Below are positions 24,486-32,161 of a stretch of DNA of 64,000 nt, piece after piece. Below the pieces are notes generated by a model. The model had not been told where the DNA came from. It saw only the letters and a list, made by a program, of their open reading frames with translations, and made no database searches. Source of the DNA: Pseudomonas atagonensis. GTDB lineage: Bacteria > Pseudomonadota > Gammaproteobacteria > Pseudomonadales > Pseudomonadaceae. Position 1 is the stretch's first letter, and every line of letters starts with the position of its first letter. A program made the translations under genes and the position numbers. Location of the stretch: assembly GCF_011369485.1 (NCBI RefSeq), contig NZ_VXCA01000036.1, positions 19,177 through 83,176 of the forward strand. The letters run 5' to 3'.

Positions 24486-24767
24486 ATGCCGTTAACACTT
24501 GATCAGCAAATAGTCCTGGAAAATGACAAAAAAAATCTGGAAATCAGGACAGCCAAATTAACTCTAGACTTTACACAACTAACAAAATTAATAGAGTTAA
24601 TTGAAAGCATCCCTAATGAAATTCCGAAAAACGATATCGATTGTGCTAATTGGTGGGCCGACAACAAACTGTGGGGCGTTCTGGTTGAGGCACGAGAATC
24701 AATCAAAAGTGAAATTATGAGCGACGCATTAGAATCCATCGCAAGGGATCGTGCAGCAGGCCGTTAA
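24486..24767 (+). CDS. Hypothetical helical protein
   Basis: This 93-residue, lysine- and glutamate-rich helical protein (MPLTLDQQIVLENDKKNLEIR ... SDALESIARDRAAGR) starts 21 bp after the integrase. GGAAGGGAAT precedes the ATG. It is AT-richer than host genes. I do not recognise it; the first codons (PLTLDQQ) loosely resemble the folE start (PVTLEQN). Confidence 0.5.
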   Translation: MPLTLDQQIVLENDKKNLEIRTAKLTLDFTQLTKLIELIESIPNEIPKNDIDCANWWADNKLWGVLVEARESIKSEIMSDALESIARDRAAGR

Positions 24768-24785
24768 GTGCTCGCTTAATCACCT

Positions 24786-24821
24786 GAACTGACAGCCGCG
24801 ATATCAGAAGGCTGTCAGTTC
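24786..24821. other. Perfect 12-bp stem-loop
   Basis: GAACTGACAGCC (24786-24797) and GGCTGTCAGTTC (24810-24821) are perfect inverted repeats with a 12-nt loop. They lie between convergent genes. There is no T-run on the plus-strand side, so this may be a processing or termination hairpin. Confidence 0.6.
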
Positions 24822-24846
24822 AAAAAAACTAATCTGAATATTACAT

Positions 24847-25410
24847 TTATCTTTTTTTTACTTTTGGGGGCGTACCTGGACGCCGGGCTGCAACCTTCAG
24901 GTCTTCATCAAAAGCCATAACAACGTCGCCTTTGGTTTGTTTCAATATCCTATAAGCCCTGATAACTGCGCGCCGTTCTATAGCCTTATTTCTTTCCTTA
25001 ACAGTTTCTTTTTTGGCCAGTTGCTTCATCTTCAACTGGATAGCACGACGTTGGTCTTCTGATCGTACTTTTTCAATTCGCTCAGGATGGCCGGCCATCC
25101 AAACAGGGCTTCCCATAACACCTTGAAGAAGCCCTGAAATTAAGATATCAGCATCCAATTTCGGAAAGTAAAGACCGAGACCCGAGGGACTAATTTCAAT
25201 CTCACTCAGATCCGACACATCACTTTCATGAAGCTCTTGAATAAGTCCTAATGGGACATTCAACTCGATCCCAGCGTAAAGCTTTACTAACAATTTACGT
25301 GAAAAATGATCTACACGAGCACCTACCGCATAAAGACCAAGTGACCTCAGCTGCTGGATGCCGCCATTTGCAGGTAGTGAAGAGGTTTCGACATCATGGT
25401 CATTGCCCAT
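24847..25410 (-). CDS. DUF2442 domain protein
   Basis: This 187-residue protein has an N-terminal DUF2442-like module: VDHFSRKLLVKLYAGIELNVPLG, then a segment with LSEIEISPSGLGLYFPKLDADI. A basic C-terminal half rich in Lys/Arg ends PPKVKKR. ATG 25410 is preferred to the longer frame because it begins the conserved part and overlaps the DUF4160 gene by 11 bp. DUF2442 proteins commonly pair with DUF4160 proteins in a toxin-antitoxin-like arrangement, in which DUF2442 may be the DNA-binding partner. This is based on the family pairing, not shown here. Confidence 0.75.
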   Translation of the reverse strand: MGNDHDVETSSLPANGGIQQLRSLGLYAVGARVDHFSRKLLVKLYAGIELNVPLGLIQELHESDVSDLSEIEISPSGLGLYFPKLDADILISGLLQGVMGSPVWMAGHPERIEKVRSEDQRRAIQLKMKQLAKKETVKERNKAIERRAVIRAYRILKQTKGDVVMAFDEDLKVAARRPGTPPKVKKR

Positions 25411-25654
25411 AGAAATCACTCCATTCTTTGCAATATTTTGCGACCGCCTTTGATACCAGCTTACCAAGCTGGTTAGCTTCGTGGGATGCCATGTTGTGAG
25501 GCTTATCCCTCAATGTTGCTGGACCGCCAGGACAATTCAATAAGAAAACTGCCTCACTATTGCTGTTAGTCACATGGACATGTGCTGGAGCATGATCATT
25601 TGAGTAATAAAAAACTCGATACCCGTCTATTTTGTCTATTGTAGGCATGCTCAC
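25400..25654 (-). CDS. DUF4160 domain protein
   Basis: This 84-residue protein has the DUF4160 pattern: MPTIDKIDGYRVFYYSNDH, then HAPAHVHV and the C-terminal WSDFYGQ. The HxPxHxHV histidine cluster is the family hallmark and may bind metal. It is the first gene of a two-gene operon with DUF2442. The start may be ATG 25654 or the MPTID methionine at 25648. Confidence 0.8.
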   Translation of the reverse strand: MSMPTIDKIDGYRVFYYSNDHAPAHVHVTNSNSEAVFLLNCPGGPATLRDKPHNMASHEANQLGKLVSKAVAKYCKEWSDFYGQ

Positions 25655-25867
25655 CGCTATCCATTTCTGTTCAGTACAGTATAGCTTATCATCGCTTCTA
25701 TACGTCTATCGATGAAACGCGCATGGCGGATATGACAATGTCACCGTACGCTCCTGAGCGGCACCTTCACCGCGCCACTTCATCGTTTCTCCAGCAAGTC
25801 AATGCTACACGTCGGTTAGGATATTTTTGGCCAAAAGCTCCATTCATCTGAGTTTTCGCCGTTTGAC
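25655..25867. other. Short AT-rich spacer
   Basis: No gene or structure was found between the DUF4160 gene and the integrase stub. It probably contains the promoter of the DUF4160-DUF2442 pair and the deletion point that removed most of the second integrase. Confidence 0.3.
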
Positions 25868-26101
25868 GTGGAGTTTCGCTTCCACCGGCAATACAACTGC
25901 CGACACACATACGCTACCATGTGCCTCATGGCGGGTATGAACCCTGCGTTTATTGCCACTCAGCTCGGTCATAGCGTTCAGATGTTGCTATCGACGTACG
26001 CCCGATGGATAAACTCCAGCACCGACTGGGGTGAACTCGGTAAGCTCGAAAACAGCTTGATTGGTACAAAATTGGTACAGACAGAAACAGTACCCCTCTG
26101 A
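25868..26101 (+). pseudogene. C-terminal stub of a second phage integrase
   Basis: HRQYNCRHTYATMCLMAGMN, then FIATQLGHSVQMLLSTYARW, is the last 65 residues or so of a tyrosine integrase. It closely resembles the end of the integrase at 23364-24464 but differs at about one position in five and has its own tail (IGTKLVQTETVPL). It includes Arg, His and Tyr of the catalytic set but lacks everything before. It ends 8 bp before the folE ATG, the standard int-att arrangement. Confidence 0.85.
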
Positions 26102-26108
26102 AACCCTT

Positions 26109-26669
26109 ATGGAATCAGCCCCTGTGACACTGGAACAAAACTACACCGCGATTCTCGGCCAACTGGGCGAGGACGTGTCCCGCGAGGGCCTGCTCGACAC
26201 GCCAAAGCGTGCCGCCAAAGCCATGCAGTACCTCTGCCGCGGTTATGAACAGACGCTCGAAGAGGTCACCAACGGTGCCCTGTTCAGCTCCGACAACAGC
26301 GAAATGGTGCTGGTCAAGGACATCGAGCTGTACTCGTTGTGCGAACACCACCTGCTGCCGTTCATCGGCAAGGCCCACGTTGCTTACATCCCGAGCGGTA
26401 AAGTGCTGGGCCTGTCGAAGGTCGCGCGCATTGTCGACATGTATGCACGCCGCCTGCAGATTCAGGAAAACCTCAGCCGCCAGATCGCCGACGCCGTTCA
26501 GCAAGTCACCGGTGCACTGGGCGTGGCCGTGGTGATCGAGGCCAAGCACATGTGCATGATGATGCGCGGTGTCGAGAAGCAGAATTCGTCAATGATCACT
26601 TCGGTGATGCTCGGTGAGTTCCGCGAAAACGCGGCGACTCGCAGCGAGTTCCTCAGCCTGATCAAGTAA
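26109..26669 (+). CDS. folE: GTP cyclohydrolase I
   Basis: FolE converts GTP to 7,8-dihydroneopterin triphosphate, the first step of folate synthesis. The zinc site (CEHHLLPF and the later Cys in KHMCMMMRGVEKQNSSM) and the SSMITSVMLGEFR C-terminus are complete. The native start lies at 12496 beyond the island. Here translation must begin at ATG 26109 (MESAPVTLEQNY), or at the in-frame GTG 26124, which aligns with the native MSLEQNY start. The promoter must also come from the island end. A terminator follows at 26684. Confidence 0.93.
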   Translation: MESAPVTLEQNYTAILGQLGEDVSREGLLDTPKRAAKAMQYLCRGYEQTLEEVTNGALFSSDNSEMVLVKDIELYSLCEHHLLPFIGKAHVAYIPSGKVLGLSKVARIVDMYARRLQIQENLSRQIADAVQQVTGALGVAVVIEAKHMCMMMRGVEKQNSSMITSVMLGEFRENAATRSEFLSLIK

Positions 26670-26683
26670 CTCGCAACAGAAAA

Positions 26684-26710
26684 AAACCGGCGTTGATCGC
26701 CGGTTTTTTT
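26684..26710 (+). terminator. Rho-independent terminator of folE
   Basis: AACCGGCG and CGCCGGTT form a stem around TTGAT, and a run of T follows. Confidence 0.9.
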
Positions 26711-26771
26711 TCGTCCGTGAAAAATCGGGTAAGCTGCGCGCCTTCTTCAATGTCCCTGTGAGGCTTGTAAC

Positions 26772-27143
26772 GTGTTCGTCAAAGCGCTTCGTGTCGGCCT
26801 CGGCCAACTGATCATCTTCATCGACTTTCTGACCCGCCCGGGCAAGAAAAAACGCCCCGCCGCTGCTCAGGCTCAAGTGGACGCTGCGGCGAAGGATCTG
26901 ACGCTATATCAGTTCCACGCCTGCCCGTTCTGCGTGAAAACCCGCCGCACCCTGCGCCGCCTGAATGTGCCGGTGGCGCTGAAGGACGCGAAGAACAACG
27001 TGCAGGATCGCCAGACGCTGCTGGAACAGGGTGGCCGGATCAAGGTGCCGTGCCTGCGTATCGAAGAGAATGGTCAGACGACCTGGATGTATGAGTCCAA
27101 GGTGATCATTGATTATCTGGATAAGCGTTTCGCTGCGGTCTGA
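26772..27143 (+). CDS. Glutaredoxin / GST N-domain protein
   Basis: This 123-residue thioredoxin-fold protein has a dithiol active site, Cys51-Pro-Phe-Cys54, in YQFHACPFCVKTRR. It also has the cis-proline RIKVPCLRIEENG and the YESKVIIDYLDKRF glutathione-binding region. A hydrophobic, basic N-terminal extension (FVKALRVGLGQLIIFIDFLTRPGKKK) may anchor it to the inner membrane. The GTG at 26772 is the start. It is the usual folE neighbour in pseudomonads, which confirms the folE locus is native. Confidence 0.85.
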   Translation: MFVKALRVGLGQLIIFIDFLTRPGKKKRPAAAQAQVDAAAKDLTLYQFHACPFCVKTRRTLRRLNVPVALKDAKNNVQDRQTLLEQGGRIKVPCLRIEENGQTTWMYESKVIIDYLDKRFAAV

Positions 27144-27190
27144 TCTTGATGGGATGTCGACTCAGCTCAGACACCGCAAACTCCAGACAA

Positions 27191-27220
27191 AAATAAACCG
27201 GCCCTTTAGCCGGTTTATTG
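27191..27220. terminator. Bidirectional terminator
   Basis: AATAAACCGGC and GCCGGTTTATT form a stem around CCTTTA between the convergent glutaredoxin and aminotransferase genes. Confidence 0.85.
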
Positions 27221-27224
27221 GTTT

Positions 27225-28391
27225 TCAGGCCGCCAAAGCCGCCTGTTTCTGGCGCACCACCGCCGCCAGTCGCTTTAGCCCTTCACTCAGTCGCGCCGGA
27301 TCGATATGGCTGAAATTCAAGCGGAGATGCCCGAGGTTTTGATCTGGCTCGGGGAAGAACGGCTCACCCGGCATGAACGCCACATCGTTGGCCAACGCTT
27401 CGTTGAGCAGCGTCCGCGTATCCAGGGGTTGTTTCAACGTCAGCCAGAAAAACAGCCCGCCTTGGGGCACATTCCAGTCGGCCAGATCGGCGAAGTGGGT
27501 TTCCAGCGCCGCTTGAAAGGCGTCGCGGCGCTGCCGATAGAACCCGCGCAACTCACTCAAGTGCTGCTGATATTTCTCGCTGCCGATCCACTGCAGTGCC
27601 TGCCACTGACCGATGCGGTTGGTGTGCAAATCTGCGGATTGCTTGAGCTTGAGCAGGTGCGGGAACAGATCCGGGCTGGCGATCAGGTAGCCGACGCGCA
27701 AACCCGGCAGCAAGGTTTTCGACACGGTGCCGGTGTAGATCCAGCTGGCTTTTTTCAGGCGTCCGGCAATCGGTTTGGCGCTGCCGCCGTCGAACGTCAG
27801 CTCGCGGTACGGTTCGTCTTCAATCAACGTGACGCCGAATTCGTCGAGCAGCGCCGCGACGGCTGCGCGTTTTTCCTCGCTGTAGCGCACGGCGGACGGG
27901 TTCTGGAACGTCGGAATCAAATAGATGAACGCTGGACGATGCTGCTCCAGGCGACTACGCAATTGCGCCAGGTTCGGGCCATCGGACTCTTGCGGCACGG
28001 TCAGACAATCGGCGCCGAACAGCTGGAAGATCTGCAACGCCGCCAGATAAGTAGGCGCTTCCAGCAAGATCTCGGTGCCTTTGTCGATGTACAGCTTGGC
28101 GGCCAGATCGAGGGTTTGCTGAGATCCGCTGACCACCAGTACCTGACTCGCCTCGCAGGCCAGCCCCAGCGCCCTCGCCTCTGCGGCCAGCGCTTCACGC
28201 AATGCCGGTTCACCTTCGCTCATGCCGTACTGGCCGAGGGACAGCGGCAGGTCGGCCCATTCGACTTTCGGCAGCATGGCTTCGGCCGGCAGACCACCGG
28301 CGAACGACATCACCTCCGGGCGCTGGGCGGCGGCGAGGATTTCACGAATCAAAGAACTTTTAAGGCGCGAGACACGTTCGGAAAAAGCCAT
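27225..28391 (-). CDS. PLP-dependent aminotransferase (class I/II)
   Basis: This 388-residue fold-type I aminotransferase resembles 2-aminoadipate/valine-pyruvate enzymes. SGSQQTLDLAAKLYIDKG binds the PLP phosphate, NPSAVRYSEEKR follows, and IEDEPYRELTF holds the cofactor Asp. The Schiff-base lysine is in TGTVSKTLLPGLRVGY. The frame can start at a TTG 39 nt earlier; ATG 28391 (MAFSERVSRL) fits homologues better. It diverges from a MarR regulator across 82 bp, which suggests that regulator may control it. The substrate is not determined. Confidence 0.85.
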   Translation of the reverse strand: MAFSERVSRLKSSLIREILAAAQRPEVMSFAGGLPAEAMLPKVEWADLPLSLGQYGMSEGEPALREALAAEARALGLACEASQVLVVSGSQQTLDLAAKLYIDKGTEILLEAPTYLAALQIFQLFGADCLTVPQESDGPNLAQLRSRLEQHRPAFIYLIPTFQNPSAVRYSEEKRAAVAALLDEFGVTLIEDEPYRELTFDGGSAKPIAGRLKKASWIYTGTVSKTLLPGLRVGYLIASPDLFPHLLKLKQSADLHTNRIGQWQALQWIGSEKYQQHLSELRGFYRQRRDAFQAALETHFADLADWNVPQGGLFFWLTLKQPLDTRTLLNEALANDVAFMPGEPFFPEPDQNLGHLRLNFSHIDPARLSEGLKRLAAVVRQKQAALAA

Positions 28392-28473
28392 GGTGGTCAC
28401 CGGTAGCGAGGCGTGTGGAATATGAGTCAAACTTGTTGACTGAAATTACGACAACCCGACTGGAAACGTCAAC

Positions 28474-28920
28474 ATGCTTGACCTTAAAAACCCTGCAAGC
28501 CAACAACAGGCCATGGAAGCGTTTTTCTTCGGCTATCAGGCATTCACCGCCAAGGCTGACGAAATGCTCGAGCGCCGCGGCCTCTCGCGGGTGCATCAGC
28601 GCATTGTGTTTTTCATCGCGCGTTACCCGAATCTCAGCGTGAAGGAATTGCTCGCACTGCTCGGTGTGAGCAAACAGGCGCTGAACATGCCGCTGCGGCA
28701 GTTGCAGGAAATGCATCTGGTCGACAGCGTGGCGTCGCTGACTGACAAGCGTAAGCGGCTGCTGGAGTTGACGGCAGAAGGCGCGAAGTTTGAGCAAGCG
28801 TTGCGGCGTGAGCAGGTGAAGTTGCTGGAGCGGGTGTTTGCCGAAGCCGGGGAAGCAGCGGTGAATGGCTGGCTGGCGGTGAATCTGGCGCTGGGGAACA
28901 GTCAGGCGCATCTCGATTGA
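28474..28920 (+). CDS. MarR-family transcriptional regulator
   Basis: This 148-residue winged-helix protein has HQRIVFFIARYPNLSVKELLALLGVSKQALNMPLRQL as the helix-turn-helix and the SLTDKRKRLLELTAEG wing typical of MarR. It is probably a dimer that senses a small ligand. It is divergent from the aminotransferase and shares a short promoter region. No ligand clue is visible. Confidence 0.85.
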   Translation: MLDLKNPASQQQAMEAFFFGYQAFTAKADEMLERRGLSRVHQRIVFFIARYPNLSVKELLALLGVSKQALNMPLRQLQEMHLVDSVASLTDKRKRLLELTAEGAKFEQALRREQVKLLERVFAEAGEAAVNGWLAVNLALGNSQAHLD

Positions 28921-28930
28921 CCTGGCCGGC

Positions 28931-29004
28931 CTCTTCGGGAGCAAGCCCCCTCCCACATTTGAAATGCGGTCACTGTGGGAGGAGGTTTACTCCCGAAAGG
29001 GCCG
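28931..29004. repeat. REP inverted pair
   Basis: CTTCGGGAGCAAGCCCCCTCCCAC and its diverged inverse GTGGGAGGAGGTTTACTCCCGAA form a hairpin downstream of the MarR gene. Confidence 0.75.
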
Positions 29005-29070
29005 GAACGGGCGATATATCCCTATCGCCGGAACTTTCGTAAACAAAACCAAAAACAATATTTGCTTTAT

Positions 29071-29080
29071 TTGTACACAA
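29071..29080. promoter_or_regulatory. Palindromic operator TTGTACACAA
   Basis: A perfect 10-bp palindrome of the FadR/GntR type (TNGTNNNACNA-like) lies 131 bp upstream of the purine permease. The same motif recurs near the HIU hydrolase and puuE genes, suggesting one regulator for the purine block. Confidence 0.5.
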
Positions 29081-29210
29081 AAGCATAATCCACTGCGTGC
29101 GAGTTCCTGACCGCATGGTCAACAAATTCGCGTATGCCTCAAAGGGCTGCTGCCACCCCTCATGGGTCCGGCCCTGGAAATAACAATAAAACTCTTGAGG
29201 AGTACTCGCT

Positions 29211-30560
29211 GTGGAAAGCCGCAAATCCGAAGCATCGACGCTGGAACTCTCGCCGCCATTACGCAATGGCTTGCTGGAGCGCATCTTTAAACTCAGCTTG
29301 CATGGCACCACGGTGAAGACCGAGTTGATTGCCGGTCTGACAACCTTCATCACCATGGCCTACATCATCTTCGTCAACCCCAACATCATGGCCGATGCCG
29401 GGATTGACCACGGTGCAGCGTTCGTCGCCACCTGTATCGCCGCCGCGCTGGGCTGCCTGTTGATGGGCCTTTACGCCAACTGGCCGGTGGGTCTGGCACC
29501 GGGCATGGGCCTTAACGCCTTCTTTACCTACACAGTGGTCGGCACCATGGGCTACAACTGGGAAACCGCGCTCGGTGCGGTATTCGTTTCCGGTGTGCTG
29601 TTCATGATCCTGACCTTTTCGCGGATTCGCGAATGGCTGCTCAACAGTATTCCGGTCAGCCTGCGCTTTGCGATGGGTGCCGGTGTCGGTCTGTTCCTCG
29701 GTCTGATTGGCCTGAAAACCGCCGGCATCGTCGTTGACAGCCCGGCCACTCTGATCAAACTCGGTTCCCTGCGCGAACCCGGGCCGCTGCTCGCCGCCGT
29801 GTGCTTCCTGATGATTGCGATCCTCAGCTACCACCGCGTGTTCGGGGCGATCCTCATCAGCATCATCACCGTGACCCTTGCCGGTTGGGGTCTGGGCCTC
29901 GTTCACTACGAAGGCATCATGTCTGCGCCGCCAAGCCTGGCACCGACCTGGATGGCAATGAACGTGGCCGGCGTATTCAACGTCAGCATGATCAGCGTGG
30001 TACTCGCCTTCCTCTTTGTGCACATGTTCGACACCGCCGGAACCCTGATGGGCGTTGCTCAACGCGCCAATCTGGTCGGCGCTGACGGTCGCATCGAAAA
30101 CCTTTCCCGCGCGATGAAAGCCGACAGTGCTTCCAGCGTATTTGGCGCCGTGGTGGGCGTGCCGCCTGTCACAAGCTATGTAGAAAGTGCTGCCGGTGTG
30201 GCCGCTGGTGGTCGGACTGGTCTTACCGCCGTCACCGTAGGTGTGCTATTTATAGCCGCGATGTTTTTCGCTCCGCTGGCCGGCATGATTCCCGCCTACG
30301 CCACCGCCGGTGCACTGATTTATGTAGCGATGCTGATGATGGGTGGTATGGCCCACATCGAATGGGACGAAGCGACCGACAGCATTCCGGCGATCGTTAC
30401 CGCAATCATGATGCCGCTGACCTTCTCGGTCGCCGACGGCATCGCGCTGGGCTTCATCACCTACGTGGCACTGAAGGCCGGCACCGGCAAGTACAAAGAG
30501 ATTTCCGTCAGCCTGTGGGTGCTCTGCGCGATCTTCATCGCCAAGTTCATCTTCTTGTAA
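29211..30560 (+). CDS. NCS2-family purine permease (AzgA-like)
   Basis: This 449-residue inner-membrane permease has about 12-14 hydrophobic segments. It begins TELIAGLTTFITMAYIIFVN, the AzgA/adenine-guanine-hypoxanthine branch hallmark. VPPVTSYVESAAGVAAGGRTGLTAV, the conserved motif with substrate-contacting residues, is present. The GTG start at 29211 follows CTTGAGGAG. It probably imports adenine, guanine or hypoxanthine by proton symport, feeding the uric-acid catabolic genes downstream. A candidate operator and a terminator bracket it. Confidence 0.88.
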   Translation: MESRKSEASTLELSPPLRNGLLERIFKLSLHGTTVKTELIAGLTTFITMAYIIFVNPNIMADAGIDHGAAFVATCIAAALGCLLMGLYANWPVGLAPGMGLNAFFTYTVVGTMGYNWETALGAVFVSGVLFMILTFSRIREWLLNSIPVSLRFAMGAGVGLFLGLIGLKTAGIVVDSPATLIKLGSLREPGPLLAAVCFLMIAILSYHRVFGAILISIITVTLAGWGLGLVHYEGIMSAPPSLAPTWMAMNVAGVFNVSMISVVLAFLFVHMFDTAGTLMGVAQRANLVGADGRIENLSRAMKADSASSVFGAVVGVPPVTSYVESAAGVAAGGRTGLTAVTVGVLFIAAMFFAPLAGMIPAYATAGALIYVAMLMMGGMAHIEWDEATDSIPAIVTAIMMPLTFSVADGIALGFITYVALKAGTGKYKEISVSLWVLCAIFIAKFIFL

Positions 30561-30587
30561 GCGTTACGCGGTTCAAGCTTCAAAACA

Positions 30588-30614
30588 GCCTCACCCCATC
30601 GGGTGGGGCTTTTG
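30588..30614 (+). terminator. Rho-independent terminator
   Basis: CTCACCC and GGGTGGG pair around CATC, followed by GCTTTT, after the purine permease. Confidence 0.75.
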
Positions 30615-30650
30615 CACATTCTCAATACCCATAAAAAAAGGAGGAAAGTG

Positions 30651-31277
30651 ATGAGTCTGGAAACCTGGCTGCTGTTCAGCGGCGCTGCGCTGGTGGTGAT
30701 CCTGATTCCGGGGCCGCTGTCATTGCTGATGATCAGCAACAGTCTGAATTACGGTTTGCGCCGTTCTTACCCGGCGTTTCTCGGCGGCGTGATTGCCTCG
30801 ATCTGCCTGCTCAGTGCTTCGGCGCTGGGGCTGGGCGCGTTGTTGCTGGCGTCGGAGCAACTGTTCAGTGCCTTGAAAATCGTCGGTGCGCTGTATCTGT
30901 TCTACCTCGCGTGGCAGAGCTGGCAGCAATCGCGTCAGCCCTCGGTAGGTGCCGAAGTACCGCAGGCGGCGCCGGTGCCGCGCTTTCGCACCCTGTTCGG
31001 CCGAGCCTTCGTGCTGGGCGCGAGCAACCCGAAAGACATTCTGTTCTTCGCCGCATTTCTGCCGCAGTTCCTCACCGCGCAGCAGCCGTTCCTGCCGCAA
31101 TTGCTGATCATGATTGCGACCTGGGTGGTGCTCGATCTGTGCTGCAAGCTTGCTTACGGCCTGGGCGCACACGGCGCGGCGCGGTATCTGCGCAGTGGCA
31201 AGGGGCAGAGCTGGTTTAACCGGGTGAGTGCCGGGTTGTTCAGTGGTGCTGGCGCTGCATCTTTGTTGAGTCGCTAA
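30651..31277 (+). CDS. LysE-family amino acid exporter
   Basis: This 208-residue protein has six hydrophobic segments and the LysE/RhtB motif IPGPLSLLMISNSLNYGLRR near the N-terminus. A second conserved stretch is GASNPKDILFFAAFLPQF. ATG 30651 with AGGAGG upstream is chosen over 30603. It probably exports an amino acid or related metabolite from the cytoplasm. It sits inside the purine block but has its own ribosome-binding site and is followed by a REP pair, so a functional link is uncertain. Confidence 0.85.
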   Translation: MSLETWLLFSGAALVVILIPGPLSLLMISNSLNYGLRRSYPAFLGGVIASICLLSASALGLGALLLASEQLFSALKIVGALYLFYLAWQSWQQSRQPSVGAEVPQAAPVPRFRTLFGRAFVLGASNPKDILFFAAFLPQFLTAQQPFLPQLLIMIATWVVLDLCCKLAYGLGAHGAARYLRSGKGQSWFNRVSAGLFSGAGAASLLSR

Positions 31278-31286
31278 GAGCAAAAG

Positions 31287-31363
31287 CTTCGCGAGCAAGC
31301 CCACTCCCACAGGGTGTACACATTCCAGAGTGGGAGCGGGCTTGCTCGCGAAGGCGTCAGATC
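31287..31363. repeat. REP inverted pair
   Basis: TTCGCGAGCAAGCCCACTCCCAC and its inverse GTGGGAGCGGGCTTGCTCGCGAA flank about 25 bp. Confidence 0.85.
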
Positions 31364-31384
31364 AGGCAACACTTTTCCAAAGGC

Positions 31385-31412
31385 AAAAAAAAGCCCGCAG
31401 TGTGGGCGGGCG
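31385..31412 (-). terminator. Rho-independent terminator of HIU hydrolase
   Basis: On the minus strand GCCCGC and GCGGGC form a stem followed by TTTTTTTT (A-run at 31385-31392 on the plus strand). Confidence 0.85.
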
Positions 31413-31469
31413 AAAGACCAAAGAAGCTATATGCGCAGTCGCTTCCCGGTGGGGGCAGCTGCTTGGGGG

Positions 31470-31823
31470 TCAGCTGCCCCGGTACGTGGAATAGCTGTAA
31501 GGCGAGATCAGCAAAGGCACGTGGTAGTGATCCTGTTCTGCAGAGATGCCGAAACGCAGCACCACCACATCCAGAAACGCCGGCTCAGGCAGCTGAACCC
31601 CACGGGCGCGGTAGTAATCGCCCGCATGGAACTGAACCTGATAAACCCCGGTGCGATAATCATCGCCTTGCAGCAGCGGCGCATCGACCCGGCCATCGCT
31701 GTTGGTAAGCGCACTGGCGACCAATTCCAGGTGCGAACCTTCAACGCGGTACAGCTCGACCTTGATCGAACTGCCCGGGCAACCGTGTGCAGCGTCCAAA
31801 ACGTGTGTTGTCAAACGTCCCAT
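31470..31823 (-). CDS. uraH: 5-Hydroxyisourate hydrolase
   Basis: This 117-residue transthyretin-like enzyme hydrolyses 5-hydroxyisourate to OHCU, the step between urate oxidation and UraD. The family marks are LTTHVLDAAHGCPG with His7, the central GRVDAPLL arginine, HYHVPLLISPYSYSTY and the diagnostic C-terminal YRGS. The frame is open to 31898, but ATG 31823 gives the conserved MGRLTTHVLD start and no signal peptide, so it is cytoplasmic. It diverges from puuE, with two TTGTAYACAA operators between them. Confidence 0.95.
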   Translation of the reverse strand: MGRLTTHVLDAAHGCPGSSIKVELYRVEGSHLELVASALTNSDGRVDAPLLQGDDYRTGVYQVQFHAGDYYRARGVQLPEPAFLDVVVLRFGISAEQDHYHVPLLISPYSYSTYRGS

Positions 31824-31955
31824 TGATTCTGCGCGCCTGCCTGCGTGGAAGCAGTCAGACTTCGCGCCTCCCGAAGTCAGTTGAAAAGGAGACCGCACCG
31901 ATTCGGAGCACGAAAAGCTGCGGCGAGCGACTGATTAAGACACTTTTCAAAAAAA

Positions 31956-31965
31956 TTGTACACAA
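31956..31965. promoter_or_regulatory. Palindromic operator TTGTACACAA
   Basis: This is identical to the palindrome upstream of the purine permease. It lies 133 bp upstream of the HIU hydrolase start in the divergent region with puuE. Confidence 0.5.
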
Positions 31966-32161
31966 TAAAAACGACATTTTTCACATCACCCCCGCCATCC
32001 GGGCCTTTACCCGCGTTTTGCCAGCAACACGCCAGTTCATTGAACCTCGCATCCATTAGCTGACTGGTCAGGCAGGTTTCTTGCAGGCTCACGCCAATAA
32101 CAGCAAAAGATGACAGTCGGTGAAAAATGCGAAAATTCAGGCTTACAAATCGACAATAAAG

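Larger units (their letters stand above)
12502..26149. mobile_element. Mosaic integrative island / prophage remnant in folE
   Basis: The boundaries are imperfect direct repeats of the folE 5' end. CTGGAACAGAATTACACCGC (12502-12521) and CTGGAACAAAACTACACCGC (26130-26149) differ at 2 of 20 positions, both silent in the folE frame. Inside are a tyrosine integrase and the stub of another next to the right junction, SOS-controlled umuDC and dam, phage lysis and tail fragments, and cargo including an ATPase/PIN/RNA-ligase operon. Much of the interior is AT-richer than the flanks. The lysis and tail debris shows large deletions, so the phage part is defective. A tRNA-Gly relic near 18.0 kb suggests more than one element contributed. 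Confidence 0.85.

Noticed and set aside
29036..29210. Purine riboswitch in the leader of the permease gene
   Set aside because: I could not find the conserved three-way junction loops; only a palindromic protein-binding-type site is evident.
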